Shown: positions 1 through 8,499 of the stretch, one piece after another
Numbering within the stretch: the stretch's first letter is position 1
How the letters are laid out: each line of letters begins with the position of its first letter
DNA from: Sphingomonadales bacterium EhC05
Lineage (GTDB): Bacteria > Pseudomonadota > Alphaproteobacteria > Sphingomonadales > Sphingomonadaceae
Length of the DNA: 48,103 bases
Direction: 5' to 3'
Assembly: GCA_001650955.1 (NCBI GenBank)
Contig: LXYP01000009.1
Span: forward strand, 1 to 48,103
Made by a program: the position numbers and the translations under genes
The notes under the pieces: model-generated
The model's database searches: none
What the model was told of the DNA's origin: nothing
Seen by the model: the letters and a program-made list of their open reading frames with translations, nothing else

Positions 1-115
1 CTCGAATAATCCTTGCAATGAGGGAGCCATCCACACAGGACATTGGGTTTCGCGTAAATCAGTTTTATTGAAACTAGGCTTCCCTTGAGCTTGGAAGATA
101 TTTTATAGTCTGCCG

Positions 116-1123
116 ATGAGCCAGATTACGTCGCTATATGTGTATAAGGTCGTCGGGCAGGCAAGCGACGGAGTTGAGACTCGGGACTTGGTTGAAGGAT
201 TGGGGCTAGCGCCCGATGGCCCGATCGATCCCAATCATATGGTTTCTTCCGCGCAATATTATGAATTTTTCGCCGCGCTGGCTGACCGTGATCCGAGCGG
301 CCTTCAACTGCCGTTGCGTATTGGTGCCGCCATGCGCATTGATGAGTTTGGCGCTTTTGGACTGGCCTGGAAGTCCGCGCCGAACCTTCAGGGTTCTTAC
401 GTTAGATCAGAGCGCTATGGCCGCGTATTGGGCAACGCAGAGAATTACTCGCTTGAGCATAGCGCGGAGGGTGTGTTTTTCAGTCTTCAGAAAGCAGGCG
501 ATGGCAATCTTGGCATGCTGCTATCAAACGAGGCCAGCCTTTCAGCGGTTGTTGCCATCAGCCAGGAAGTCAGCTCTGCCGCCTTCCTCCCGCAAGCTGT
601 CTTCTTTAAACATGCGCCGAGAGGCGATCCATCAGCATATGACTCCCATTTTGGATGTCCGGTACATTTTGAAGCTGGTCGTGACGCCCTGCTGGTTAGC
701 GAAGAGAGTTTGGCTGTTCCCAACAAGTTGGGCGACGAAACGATCGCGAAATTTTTTGACCAACATCTAGAGCAGAAACTTGCGAAGTTCGCTGACCTGA
801 ACAGCCTAGAGAAACGCATTCGGCTTGCGGTGGCACAGTTGCTCAGTGAAGGCGTGCCGACGCTTTCACGCATCGCGTCAAAGCTCGGCATGAGCGCTCG
901 AACGCTACAAAGGCGGCTATCAGATCAGGGGCAGTCCTTTCAGAAGCTCGTTGATCTCGCCCGACAAGAGCTTGCTCAGCAGTTGCTTCGAGATACTGAT
1001 TACAGTCTTGCGGAAATCGCATTTTTGACCGGCTTCGCCGAGCAGAGCGGATTCACCCGGGCCTTTAAGCGTTGGGCCGGACAAACGCCGCGCTCCTATC
1101 GTGTGGGAATGATGGCCAACTGA
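116..1123 (+). CDS. AraC/XylS-family transcriptional regulator
   Basis: A 335-residue DNA-binding regulator. Residues about 15-210 resemble the arabinose-binding-type N-terminal domain of the OruR/ArgR-like AraC subgroup. Residues about 235-332 form the double helix-turn-helix, with LSRIASKLGMSARTLQRRL as the first HTH and the typical second-HTH stretch SLAEIAFLTGFAEQSGFTRAFKRWAGQTPRSYR. The length is normal for this subgroup. There is only a poor ribosome site before this ATG, but no better in-frame start is visible. It precedes, on the same strand, a four-gene operon starting 102 bases downstream. The gap holds a 21-bp-spaced direct repeat, so it probably controls that operon. Its inducer cannot be read from the sequence. 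Confidence 0.9.
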   Translation: MSQITSLYVYKVVGQASDGVETRDLVEGLGLAPDGPIDPNHMVSSAQYYEFFAALADRDPSGLQLPLRIGAAMRIDEFGAFGLAWKSAPNLQGSYVRSERYGRVLGNAENYSLEHSAEGVFFSLQKAGDGNLGMLLSNEASLSAVVAISQEVSSAAFLPQAVFFKHAPRGDPSAYDSHFGCPVHFEAGRDALLVSEESLAVPNKLGDETIAKFFDQHLEQKLAKFADLNSLEKRIRLAVAQLLSEGVPTLSRIASKLGMSARTLQRRLSDQGQSFQKLVDLARQELAQQLLRDTDYSLAEIAFLTGFAEQSGFTRAFKRWAGQTPRSYRVGMMAN

Positions 1124-1128
1124 CAATT

Positions 1129-1168
1129 TGGCGCGAAGTGCCAAAAGACTGGCATCATTGGACAAGAG
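1129..1168 (+). promoter_or_regulatory. Direct repeat, candidate AraC operator
   Basis: Two copies of a TGGC-N6-KGMCAARAG word begin at 1129 and 1150, exactly 21 bp apart, and match at 11 of 19 positions. A two-turn-spaced direct repeat is the classic layout of AraC/XylS binding sites. It lies just after the AraC-family gene and in front of the operon at 1226. Binding is inferred. Confidence 0.4.
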
Positions 1169-1182
1169 TAAAAATCTTCGAC

Positions 1183-1217
1183 TCCTTATTCGTCGACTTG
1201 CGCAAGCCAAATAAGGA
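1183..1217 (+). promoter_or_regulatory. Hairpin covering the ribosome site of the gene at 1226
   Basis: Perfect 8-bp arms TCCTTATT (1183-1190) and AATAAGGA (1210-1217) enclose a second palindrome, CTTGCGCAAG (1197-1206). The 3' arm contains the AAGGA ribosome site of the ATG at 1226. It could act in RNA to mask translation or in DNA as an operator. If the transcript starts inside it, the RNA role falls away. Confidence 0.4.
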
Positions 1218-1225
1218 ACAAGTCA

Positions 1226-2068
1226 ATGCAGGTTCAACATCATGAGAAAAACATCACCCTCGTTCTGGGCGGCACGGGGAAAACGGGCCGGCGTATTGCG
1301 GAACGCCTGAAACAGAAAGGCAAGGTCGTCCGGATTGGATCCCGCTCTGCTGTTCCTGCCTTCGACTGGAACAACGAAAAAACATGGCAAGCCGCCATTG
1401 ACGGCGTCAGCAATATCTACATCAGCTATACGCCGGACCTTGCGATGCCAGGAGCAGGCGATGCTATCAGCGCGTTGGTGCAACAGGCGAGAAACGCTGG
1501 CGCGAAGCGGTTGATACTGCTTTCGGGCCGGGGAGAAGACGAAGCACAGGCATGTGAGGCGATCGTGCAGAACAGTGGTCTGGATTGGACCATCGTCAGA
1601 GCAAGCTGGTTCAATCAGAATTTTTCCGAAGGTGCTTTCATCGATATGGTAAGCAATGGGGCCATCACTCTGCCAGCTGGCGATACACTGGAACCATTTA
1701 TCGATGCGGATGATATCGCGGATGTCGCCGTCGCAGCGCTGACCGAAGACGGTCATGCCGGGCAGGTCTATGAAGTCACCGGTCCACGGTTGATGACATT
1801 TGCGGACATCGCAAAGGCCCTTTCGCAAGCCACGGGCAGGGAAATCAATTACACCAATGTTCCACATGATGATTTTATCGAGGGCATCCGGCAATCGGGC
1901 GCACCGCAAGACGTGGTCTGGATGCTCGACTATCTTTTTGCAACCGTGCTCGATGGTCGCAATGCGCATGTCGCTTATGGCGTCGTAAAAGCCATAGGTC
2001 GCCCTGCGAAGGATTTTGCGGACTATGCCCGGGATGCGGCCGCTTCTGGCTGTTGGGAGGCGGCATGA
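1226..2068 (+). CDS. NmrA-like NAD(P)-binding protein
   Basis: A 280-residue Rossmann-fold protein of the atypical short-chain dehydrogenase group (NmrA/ergot-alkaloid AgnL-like family). The dinucleotide-binding loop GGTGKTGRRIAERL lies near residues 15-28. The middle shows WTIVRASWFNQNFSEG and PFIDADDIADVAVAAL, typical of NmrA-like proteins. A catalytic YxxxK is not evident, so it may be a redox sensor or an unusual reductase rather than a classical SDR enzyme. The start is supported by AAGGA eight bases upstream. Its stop overlaps the next start (ATGA), which indicates translational coupling in a four-gene operon. The substrate is unknown. Confidence 0.85.
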   Translation: MQVQHHEKNITLVLGGTGKTGRRIAERLKQKGKVVRIGSRSAVPAFDWNNEKTWQAAIDGVSNIYISYTPDLAMPGAGDAISALVQQARNAGAKRLILLSGRGEDEAQACEAIVQNSGLDWTIVRASWFNQNFSEGAFIDMVSNGAITLPAGDTLEPFIDADDIADVAVAALTEDGHAGQVYEVTGPRLMTFADIAKALSQATGREINYTNVPHDDFIEGIRQSGAPQDVVWMLDYLFATVLDGRNAHVAYGVVKAIGRPAKDFADYARDAAASGCWEAA

Positions 2069-2502
2069 TGGAACATCTCCTCATTCGCACATTTGTTGGT
2101 GCCGCTGGCGGCTTGCTTATGGCGGTCGGAACCGGCCTGCTGTTCCAGCCACATGACTTTTACGCCGCCAACGATATTATCCTTGCCGATAACCCGAGTC
2201 TGATGTCCGAAATACGCGCACCAGCTGCTTTGCTGATGGTGAGCGCGACATTTATGATGTCGAGCGTCGGCAGAATACGGTTTTTGCAGCCTGCATTGGC
2301 GCTGATTGCGGTCATCTATGGTTCCTATGGATCGGCCCGATTGTTGAGTCTGATACTCGACGGCACGCCATCTCAATCCCTGGTCCAGGCCATGGTTCTG
2401 GAACTGGCTATTGCGAATCTGGCCGCCATCGCCTGGCTGCGATTTCGTTCAGCATCATCCCAATATTCAAATGCCGGCAAGTGCAAGACTTTTAAAGAAT
2501 AG
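2065..2502 (+). CDS. DUF4345-like small membrane protein
   Basis: A 145-residue integral membrane protein with four hydrophobic segments (about residues 5-25, 48-68, 75-95 and 108-128). The opening VGAAGGLLMAVGTGLLFQP and the EIRAPAALLMVSA stretch are typical of the DUF4345 family, whose function is unknown. The start at 2065 is chosen because it forms an ATGA overlap with the preceding stop. An earlier in-frame ATG at 2053 lies inside the upstream gene. DUF4345 genes often sit beside DUF1772-like and NmrA-like genes, as here. Confidence 0.75.
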   Translation: MMEHLLIRTFVGAAGGLLMAVGTGLLFQPHDFYAANDIILADNPSLMSEIRAPAALLMVSATFMMSSVGRIRFLQPALALIAVIYGSYGSARLLSLILDGTPSQSLVQAMVLELAIANLAAIAWLRFRSASSQYSNAGKCKTFKE

Positions 2503-2511
2503 GAGTTTCTC

Positions 2512-3015
2512 ATGCCTCATATATGGTCTGTCTATATCTGCCTCGTACTGGGTCTATGGTGCGCCTTCGAAGGCGGCGTGTTCAAGGCATTTTCGGAATT
2601 TGTTATGAAGGGCCTGCTGAACGCTAAACCTGCCAGCGGTATTGAAAGCATGCAGCAGATCAACAAAAGCGTGATCCGCACGGAATTTGTCGCGGCGCTG
2701 TTTGCCATAACCATCTTCTCGATCGCATTTGCCATTTATGGCATGTTTGCACTGGATGGTACGGCGAGCCTGATCATAAATGCGGCGGCTCTTGTCTATC
2801 TTTGCAGTGTGTTCCTGATGACTTTATTTGGCAATGTCCCTATGAACAACAGGCTTGAAAGTCTTGATCTCACAGCACCGGAATCGATTGAATATTGGAA
2901 ATATTATGGCCGAGCCTGGACGCGGCTGAACCATGTCCGTTCATTCGGCAGCATCATGGCCGCAGGTCTCTACATCATTGCAGCCCTATCACTCAAAACC
3001 GCCGGGCAGGCTTGA
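2512..3015 (+). CDS. DUF1772-like (anthrone oxygenase-like) membrane protein
   Basis: A 167-residue protein with about four membrane segments. The motif GNVPMNNRLESLD followed by YWKYYGRAWTRLNHVRSFGSI matches the DUF1772 family, which includes anthrone oxygenase-type proteins. The conserved asparagine and the W-x3-NHVR block are visible. AGGAG lies six bases before the ATG. It is the third gene of the operon starting at 1226. An oxygenase role is known for only some family members and cannot be assigned here. Confidence 0.75.
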   Translation: MPHIWSVYICLVLGLWCAFEGGVFKAFSEFVMKGLLNAKPASGIESMQQINKSVIRTEFVAALFAITIFSIAFAIYGMFALDGTASLIINAAALVYLCSVFLMTLFGNVPMNNRLESLDLTAPESIEYWKYYGRAWTRLNHVRSFGSIMAAGLYIIAALSLKTAGQA

Positions 3016-3057
3016 CTGTCTGCCCGACAAATAATTCTGCCAGAAAAGGAGCATCAA

Positions 3058-4335
3058 ATGACCAGACTCATCCTCACAGCATTCGCTACTCTCGTCGCCA
3101 TCGGATTATGGGCAGGCACGATGTTCATTGGAACAAGCGAAGGTTGGTGGAAGTCGCCGATTGTCGCTTCGGATTCAGCGGATGATTTTAACAAAATGGT
3201 GCGAGAGAAAGTTGAGCAGGAACATATAGGAAATTTTGGCTTTATATTGATTGAAAATGGAGAGATTGCCGGTCGCTGGACTGTATCATCCGGGCTTCCT
3301 GTTGATCAAAATTCTGTCTATCAAGTCGCCTCACTCGGCAAATGGCTGACCGCTTGGGGGGTATTGGCTTTGGTCGAAGACGGCCAGATCGATATCGACG
3401 CGCCGGTATCCAAATATCTGACACGCTGGCAATTGCCGGAGAGTCAGTTTGATCATTCCGGTGTCACGATACGCCGACTCCTAAGTCACACCGCGGGCTT
3501 GGACGATAGCCTCGGTTACAATGGATTTGATCAGCAATCAGACATACAGACATTGGAAGCCTCACTGACTCGCGCCGAAGATGCCTCACCGGGCAAATCG
3601 GGGATTGTGAAGGTCGGACTTGTACCTGGCGATGAGTGGAAATATTCAGGCGGGGGCTATACTTTGCTTCAACTTCTTGTCGAAGAAGTTTCCGGCCTCT
3701 CATTTGATGACCATATGAAGACACGCATATTTGAACCGCTCGGCATGATGCGGACCACTTTCGATCATGAAGAAGCCCTGAAAATGGGGCTTGCAGAGAA
3801 TTTTACGCCTACCGGCACCACGGAGCCTTTCCGCTGGTATACGGCTCTCGCCGCAACTTCTCTTTTCACATCGCCTGCGGATATGGCAAAATTTGTTCAG
3901 TTGCAGGTGCCGGGTGGCAGTCAGTCGGTTCTGTCAGCGGAAACGCTTGCCCAAATTGCTACGCCTCACGCATCGACAATGGGTGCCGACATATGGGGAC
4001 TCGGTGCGATGCTATATGCGCCAAACAACCGGGGCAGTTTCATCATCGGTCATGACGGGAATAACGAACCCGCGATCAACACCGCTGTGCGCTTTGATCC
4101 GGATACCGGCGATGGAATAGTGATCCTTGAGACGGGCAGCTCGCTGCTCGCCACAGAACTGGCCGGCGAATGGGTGTTCTGGAAGACAGGTAATGTCGAT
4201 AATCTGGCGTTTGCTGTTGTGTTGGAAAGCGCAATCTTGTGGGCCTTCGTCGGAGGCCTGATCCTCCTCCTGATCGGATTGCTGATTGGATGGCGACAAT
4301 CACCTGGTCTGTTGAAACAGAAACGAGTTGATTAA
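3058..4335 (+). CDS. Class C beta-lactamase-like serine hydrolase, membrane-anchored
   Basis: A 425-residue member of the beta-lactamase/penicillin-binding-protein superfamily. The nucleophile motif S-x-x-K is at residues 92-95 (SLGK), the second motif is Y-S-G in EWKYSGGGY near residue 190, and a third-motif equivalent is HDGNN near residue 330. The N terminus has a signal anchor (about 4-24). A hydrophobic helix near residues 385-412 followed by basic residues would tether the enzyme in the inner membrane with its catalytic domain in the periplasm. AAAGGAGC lies before the ATG. It is the last gene of the operon at 1226. Esterase or D-amino-acid peptidase activity is equally possible; resistance is not implied. 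Confidence 0.85.
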   Translation: MTRLILTAFATLVAIGLWAGTMFIGTSEGWWKSPIVASDSADDFNKMVREKVEQEHIGNFGFILIENGEIAGRWTVSSGLPVDQNSVYQVASLGKWLTAWGVLALVEDGQIDIDAPVSKYLTRWQLPESQFDHSGVTIRRLLSHTAGLDDSLGYNGFDQQSDIQTLEASLTRAEDASPGKSGIVKVGLVPGDEWKYSGGGYTLLQLLVEEVSGLSFDDHMKTRIFEPLGMMRTTFDHEEALKMGLAENFTPTGTTEPFRWYTALAATSLFTSPADMAKFVQLQVPGGSQSVLSAETLAQIATPHASTMGADIWGLGAMLYAPNNRGSFIIGHDGNNEPAINTAVRFDPDTGDGIVILETGSSLLATELAGEWVFWKTGNVDNLAFAVVLESAILWAFVGGLILLLIGLLIGWRQSPGLLKQKRVD

Positions 4336-4679
4336 ACTAAAGATGACCACTCTCGGAAATCACTATCCCAATGTCCGCTTTTGCGCGGTGATTTCAACTG
4401 ATGGTCGCAACGCTTTAATCTTTCGAAAGAAGATGGAGTGTTTGAGATGAAACACAGACTGATAAAATCAAATTTCCGTTCGTCAAACTCCAATCTAGCC
4501 AGGAGGCCTGTATTTTCAATGTTTTTTCCAGAATGAACACAATGCGTCCAAGCATTGCGATTGCCCTTAGGCGCAGCGGTTGCAACGCTGCCATGCATCC
4601 GGCAACGGTCATTAGCCATCCCTGACGACTTACACGGCTTCCCGCTGCGTATCTTTGCACCGCAGCGATATTCGATCAA
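4332..4679 (-). pseudogene. Decayed small HGG-domain-like gene
   Basis: The first 45 codons (RCGAKIRSGKPCKSSGMANDRCRMHG, then APKGNRNAW) resemble a small alphaproteobacterial protein family that reads RCGAKTRxGxPCxxPAMxNGRCRMHGG, APKGNxNAxKHG. Its usual start is missing (TTG without a ribosome site), HGG has become HGS and the following KHG is THC. Downstream the frame loses resemblance to the family. I read it as a degraded copy. The remaining bases between 4336 and 4907 hold only this remnant, a 33-codon reading frame and the inverted repeat. Confidence 0.4.
4356..4395. repeat. Inverted repeat after the serine hydrolase gene
   Basis: Perfect 8-bp arms GAAATCAC (4356-4363) and GTGATTTC (4388-4395) enclose a smaller CCGC/GCGG pairing. 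No T-run follows, so it is not a standard intrinsic terminator. It may still stop or stabilise the transcript of the operon that ends at 4335. Confidence 0.35.
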
Positions 4680-4739
4680 AATTGAATTTTCTCAGGTGCT
4701 GGATCATGTTTTTGGCAGCGACCGCCATCGTTGGCACTT

Positions 4740-4841
4740 TTACCTGGCATGCTGATATATCCATCGCGGCAGCCGATCCTGATATTTCCCCTGCTTCAAT
4801 CCAAATCTTTTTGATTTTGAACCAGCCGTCTTTGTCAACAT
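4740..4841 (-). CDS. Possible 33-residue basic small protein
   Basis: A short reading frame with a strong ribosome site (GGAGG five bases before the ATG at 4841). It encodes a very basic peptide that ends KQGKYQDRLPRWIYQHAR. It lies 66 bases after the putA stop on the same strand and could be the tail of that transcript. I do not recognise the family. The support is the ribosome site and the composition only. Confidence 0.3.
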   Translation of the reverse strand: MLTKTAGSKSKRFGLKQGKYQDRLPRWIYQHAR

Positions 4842-4907
4842 GATCGCCTCCAAAGCAGATATAAAAATGCAGGCATTCTCGCCAATCGCGCTTTGCACTG
4901 AGATTTT

Positions 4908-7900
4908 CTATGCGACGGCCATCAGGCTGGCATTTCCACCTGCCGCTGTCATGTCGATTGAGACGGAAACCTCTTCTAACATCCAATCCGTGCGATAAGC
5001 ATTATCTTTGCAACCTAGTTGAACAATCGGGATCGGACCGTCCTTATCGGCGATGGCGATAAGATGGGAATATATCTCCTCTCCGGCATTTTCGATCAGC
5101 ACATGGGAAAAGGTCTGCTCTTCGGTCCAGTCTGCAACCCAATTACAATTTGCCCGAAGCTTTTCAGGGATATCCTTCGCAAGGGCCAGGCATTCGTTCG
5201 GAATGATAGCCTCATTCCCGGTTGCGACGACCGCGGTGAGTTGATCCTGCAAGCCGTCGGTCGTCGACGGCAGCAGCAAGACACGCCCTCTTGGATGAAC
5301 GCTGTAAAGGTTACGTTCGCCAACAGGACCGGGGAGCTTAGTCGCCTGACCAAGCGATGGAAGGCCTGCCGGTGAAGAGCGCTTGACCATCCTGCCCAAA
5401 TAGAGCGGTCCACCGGCCTTGGGACCGGTACCAGACTGCCCGCGCCCGCCAAAAGGCTGTACGCCCACGATTGCGCCGATAAGGTTCCGATTGACGTAGA
5501 TGTTACCGACCTTGGCCTGTGCAGTCACGTAAGCAATTGTTTCATCGATCCGGCTGTGCAGACCGAAAGTGAGGCCGTAGCCAGTGGCATTGATCTGCCG
5601 CATGACCTTACCGAGATCCTCGCGGCGATAGCGCATCACGTGCAGCACGGGTCCGAAGACTTCACGACCAAGCTCCCCGATATCGGAAATCTCGATCATA
5701 GTGGGTGCGACAAATGTGCCATGCCGCGTTTCCTCACCCAGTTCGAGCTGCTCGACTGCATGGCCCGCTTCGCGCATATATGCGATATGGCTGCATATGG
5801 TGGATTGCGCCTCCACGCTGATGACAGGACCAACATCGACGCGTAGCTCATCGGTCGGACCCACCCCCAACTCCGCCATCGCGCCGCGCAGCATATCGAG
5901 TATCTCTTCAGCAATATCGTCTTGAAGGCAGAGAATACGCAGGGCTGAACAGCGCTGACCCGCGCTATCAAAGGCCGAAGCGATGACGTCACGCACCACT
6001 TGTTCCGGAAGCGCGGAGGAATCGACGATCATCGCATTCTGTCCACCGGTCTCGGCGATTAGCGGGATGGGCGAACCGTCTGGAAGGGTGCGACTGGCGA
6101 GCTGCCGCTGGATCAGCTTTGCAACGTCCGTCGAGCCGGTGAAAATGACCCCGCATGCCTCCGGCGCTCCGACCAAAGCGGCGCCGATGTCACCTGCGCC
6201 TGGTACGAGCTGGACGGCGTCGCGCGGTACACCCGCAGCATGAAATATCTCTACCGCCTGCGCCGCGATCAATGGAGTTTCCTCCGCCGGCTTGGCAAGC
6301 ACCGTGTTTCCTGCCACCAGCGCGGCGGCAATCTGCCCGGTGAAAATTGCCAGCGGGAAGTTCCAGGGACTGATGCAAACTATTGGCCCGACGGCCTCTG
6401 TTTCGTCCAACCCATCGCGCGCCTGTTGCGCGTAATAGCGCAGAAAATCGACCGCTTCTCGCAATTCGGCGATTGCATTGGATGCAGATTTTCCCGCTTC
6501 GCGCATGATCAGCCCGAGCAGATTCCCCATTTGTGTTTCGAACAGAGCAGCGGCGCGATCGAGACAGGCAGCGCGGTCGACAACCGGTGTTGCAGCCCAA
6601 TTCGCAAAGGCTTCGCCTGCATTTCTTGCGGCGAACGTGGCGTCGTCAGGGAGCGCATTTTCGACTTCACCTACAATATCACGATGATCGGAAGGATTTC
6701 GAACCGGCAGGCTTTTGCCTGTCGTTTGTAGATTCGGAATGAGCGGTGCGGCCCGCCAGGCCGTGCGCGCGCTTTCAACCAGCGCTACAGAGAGGCGCGC
6801 CAATGCATTCTCGTCGCTTAGGTCGAGTCCAAGCGCGTTTTTGCGATCGAGATAGAGGTTGCGAGGCAGCCGGATCATGGGATGCGGCGAACCAAGCGGT
6901 TCGATGCGCTCCGCTTCGTCAACCGGATCAACGGTCAGGTCTTCTATCGACACGTCTTCATCCCAGATGCGATTAACGAAGGACGAGTTCGCACCATTTT
7001 CAAGCAGCCGTCGCACAAGATAGGCAAGCAGTGTTTCATGGCTACCGACCGGCGCGTAAATTCGGCACGGTCGGTCGAGATTTTCTTTGCCGACCACCTC
7101 CCGATAAAGCGCTTCGCCCATACCGTAAAGACATTGAAACTCGTAGTCCCCAGCGGTAAAAACCTCACCTGCCAACTGGTAGATTGTCGCGAGTGTCTGC
7201 GCATTATGCGTGGCAAATTGCGGGAAAACATGATGGCGCGAAGCCAGTAGTTTACGAGCACATGCAATGTAGGACAGGTCTGTATGGACCTTGCGCGTAA
7301 ACACCGGAAAATCGTCGAGCCCGTCAACTTGCGCGCGCTTTATCTCACTGTCCCAATAGGCACCTTTGACCAGGCGGACCATGATTCTGCGACCTGACCG
7401 CTTGGCGAGGTCAACGATCCAGTCAATCACCATCGGACAACGCTTGCTATAGCTCTGGACGACAAAGCCCAGACCTTGCCAATCAGCAAGCTCCGGATCC
7501 AGTGAAAGAGCTTCGAGAATGTCGAACGACAACTCGAGCCGGTCGGCCTCCTCTGCATCGATATTCAACCCGATGTCGTAAGCCTGCGCGAGCAGCGCCA
7601 ATGCCCGTATCCGCGGCAAAAGCTCGATCATCACGCGATCCAGCTGCGCGCGGGCATATCGGGGATGGAGCGCAGACAATTTAATGGAAATGCCAGGGCC
7701 CGCGTAGACGCCCCGCCCCGCCGCGGCTTTGCCGATCGCGTGAATCGCTTGCTCATAATTTCTATAATAAGCATCTGCATCGGCCATTGTCATCGCCGCC
7801 TCACCGAGCATGTCATAGCTATAGGAGAAGCCGGCTTGCTCTTGTTTGCTAGCTCTGGTCAACGCCTTGTCGATGGTCTCACCGGTGACGAACTGTTCGC

Positions 7901-8465
7901 CCATCATCGCCATTGCCATATTGACGCCGCTTCGAATCACAGGTTCTCCCGCGCGTTTGATCAGACCCGAAAGCGATCCACCAAGGCTGGTTTCCGGGAC
8001 AGGCGAAACCAGCTTGCCCGATATGACAAGGCCCCAAGTTGCGGCGTTGACGAAGATCGAGCGACCATCACCCAGATGCGAACGCCAGTCGCCCTTCCCG
8101 ATCTTGTCGCGAATCAACGCATCACGCGTTGCATTATCAGGCACGCGCAGAAGCGCCTCGGCAAGGCACATCAGCGCGACGCCTTCATCGCTCGATAAAG
8201 AATATTCCTTGACCAGACCGTCGACGCCGCCCCGCTGTCCCTTTTTCCGCAACCCCTCAATAAGGTGGCCCGTAGTTATCGAAATTGCTTTGCGGTCCGA
8301 AGCCGGTAGACGTGAAGCTTCGAGCAGAGGTCTTACTGCTAAGGGCTCTGGCAAACGGCACGCACTGGTTATCATTTGCCGAAGTCGCGTTGGTGCAACA
8401 ACGGGTGGAGCAAATGCTGCAAAGGGATTGGGGTCGGTTACTTCACACACGGCGGATCCGATCAA
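4908..8465 (-). CDS. putA: Bifunctional proline dehydrogenase / L-glutamate-gamma-semialdehyde dehydrogenase PutA
   Basis: Oxidises L-proline to glutamate in two steps with FAD and NAD+. The proline dehydrogenase barrel carries GPGISIKLSALHPRY, MVRLVKGAYWDSEIKRAQ and FQCLYGMGEALY. The aldehyde dehydrogenase half shows SPWNFPLAIF, general-base Glu805 (AETGGQNA) and nucleophile Cys839 (SAGQRCSALR). A C-terminal extension of roughly 170 residues matches the ALDH-superfamily-like domain of long PutA proteins. The N terminus lacks the ribbon-helix-helix DNA-binding domain, so this PutA is not an autorepressor. The frame opens with TTG at 8465; GTG at 8450 is an alternative, and neither has a strong ribosome site. 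It is the last gene of a run starting at the TonB receptor (16080), 34 bases after the reductase gene, so it is probably induced with that catabolic set. Confidence 0.97.
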   Translation of the reverse strand: MIGSAVCEVTDPNPFAAFAPPVVAPTRLRQMITSACRLPEPLAVRPLLEASRLPASDRKAISITTGHLIEGLRKKGQRGGVDGLVKEYSLSSDEGVALMCLAEALLRVPDNATRDALIRDKIGKGDWRSHLGDGRSIFVNAATWGLVISGKLVSPVPETSLGGSLSGLIKRAGEPVIRSGVNMAMAMMGEQFVTGETIDKALTRASKQEQAGFSYSYDMLGEAAMTMADADAYYRNYEQAIHAIGKAAAGRGVYAGPGISIKLSALHPRYARAQLDRVMIELLPRIRALALLAQAYDIGLNIDAEEADRLELSFDILEALSLDPELADWQGLGFVVQSYSKRCPMVIDWIVDLAKRSGRRIMVRLVKGAYWDSEIKRAQVDGLDDFPVFTRKVHTDLSYIACARKLLASRHHVFPQFATHNAQTLATIYQLAGEVFTAGDYEFQCLYGMGEALYREVVGKENLDRPCRIYAPVGSHETLLAYLVRRLLENGANSSFVNRIWDEDVSIEDLTVDPVDEAERIEPLGSPHPMIRLPRNLYLDRKNALGLDLSDENALARLSVALVESARTAWRAAPLIPNLQTTGKSLPVRNPSDHRDIVGEVENALPDDATFAARNAGEAFANWAATPVVDRAACLDRAAALFETQMGNLLGLIMREAGKSASNAIAELREAVDFLRYYAQQARDGLDETEAVGPIVCISPWNFPLAIFTGQIAAALVAGNTVLAKPAEETPLIAAQAVEIFHAAGVPRDAVQLVPGAGDIGAALVGAPEACGVIFTGSTDVAKLIQRQLASRTLPDGSPIPLIAETGGQNAMIVDSSALPEQVVRDVIASAFDSAGQRCSALRILCLQDDIAEEILDMLRGAMAELGVGPTDELRVDVGPVISVEAQSTICSHIAYMREAGHAVEQLELGEETRHGTFVAPTMIEISDIGELGREVFGPVLHVMRYRREDLGKVMRQINATGYGLTFGLHSRIDETIAYVTAQAKVGNIYVNRNLIGAIVGVQPFGGRGQSGTGPKAGGPLYLGRMVKRSSPAGLPSLGQATKLPGPVGERNLYSVHPRGRVLLLPSTTDGLQDQLTAVVATGNEAIIPNECLALAKDIPEKLRANCNWVADWTEEQTFSHVLIENAGEEIYSHLIAIADKDGPIPIVQLGCKDNAYRTDWMLEEVSVSIDMTAAGGNASLMAVA

Positions 8466-8499
8466 AAACGACGACTAATATCTATGAGCTTTGGCTCGT

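Noticed and set aside
4356-4395. Intrinsic terminator after the serine hydrolase gene
   Set aside because: There is an inverted repeat but no T-run on either strand; it is kept only as a repeat.
4630-4986. A 118-codon - strand frame overlapping the putA 3' end
   Set aside because: It overlaps conserved PutA codons in another frame, and no family match or ribosome site is seen.
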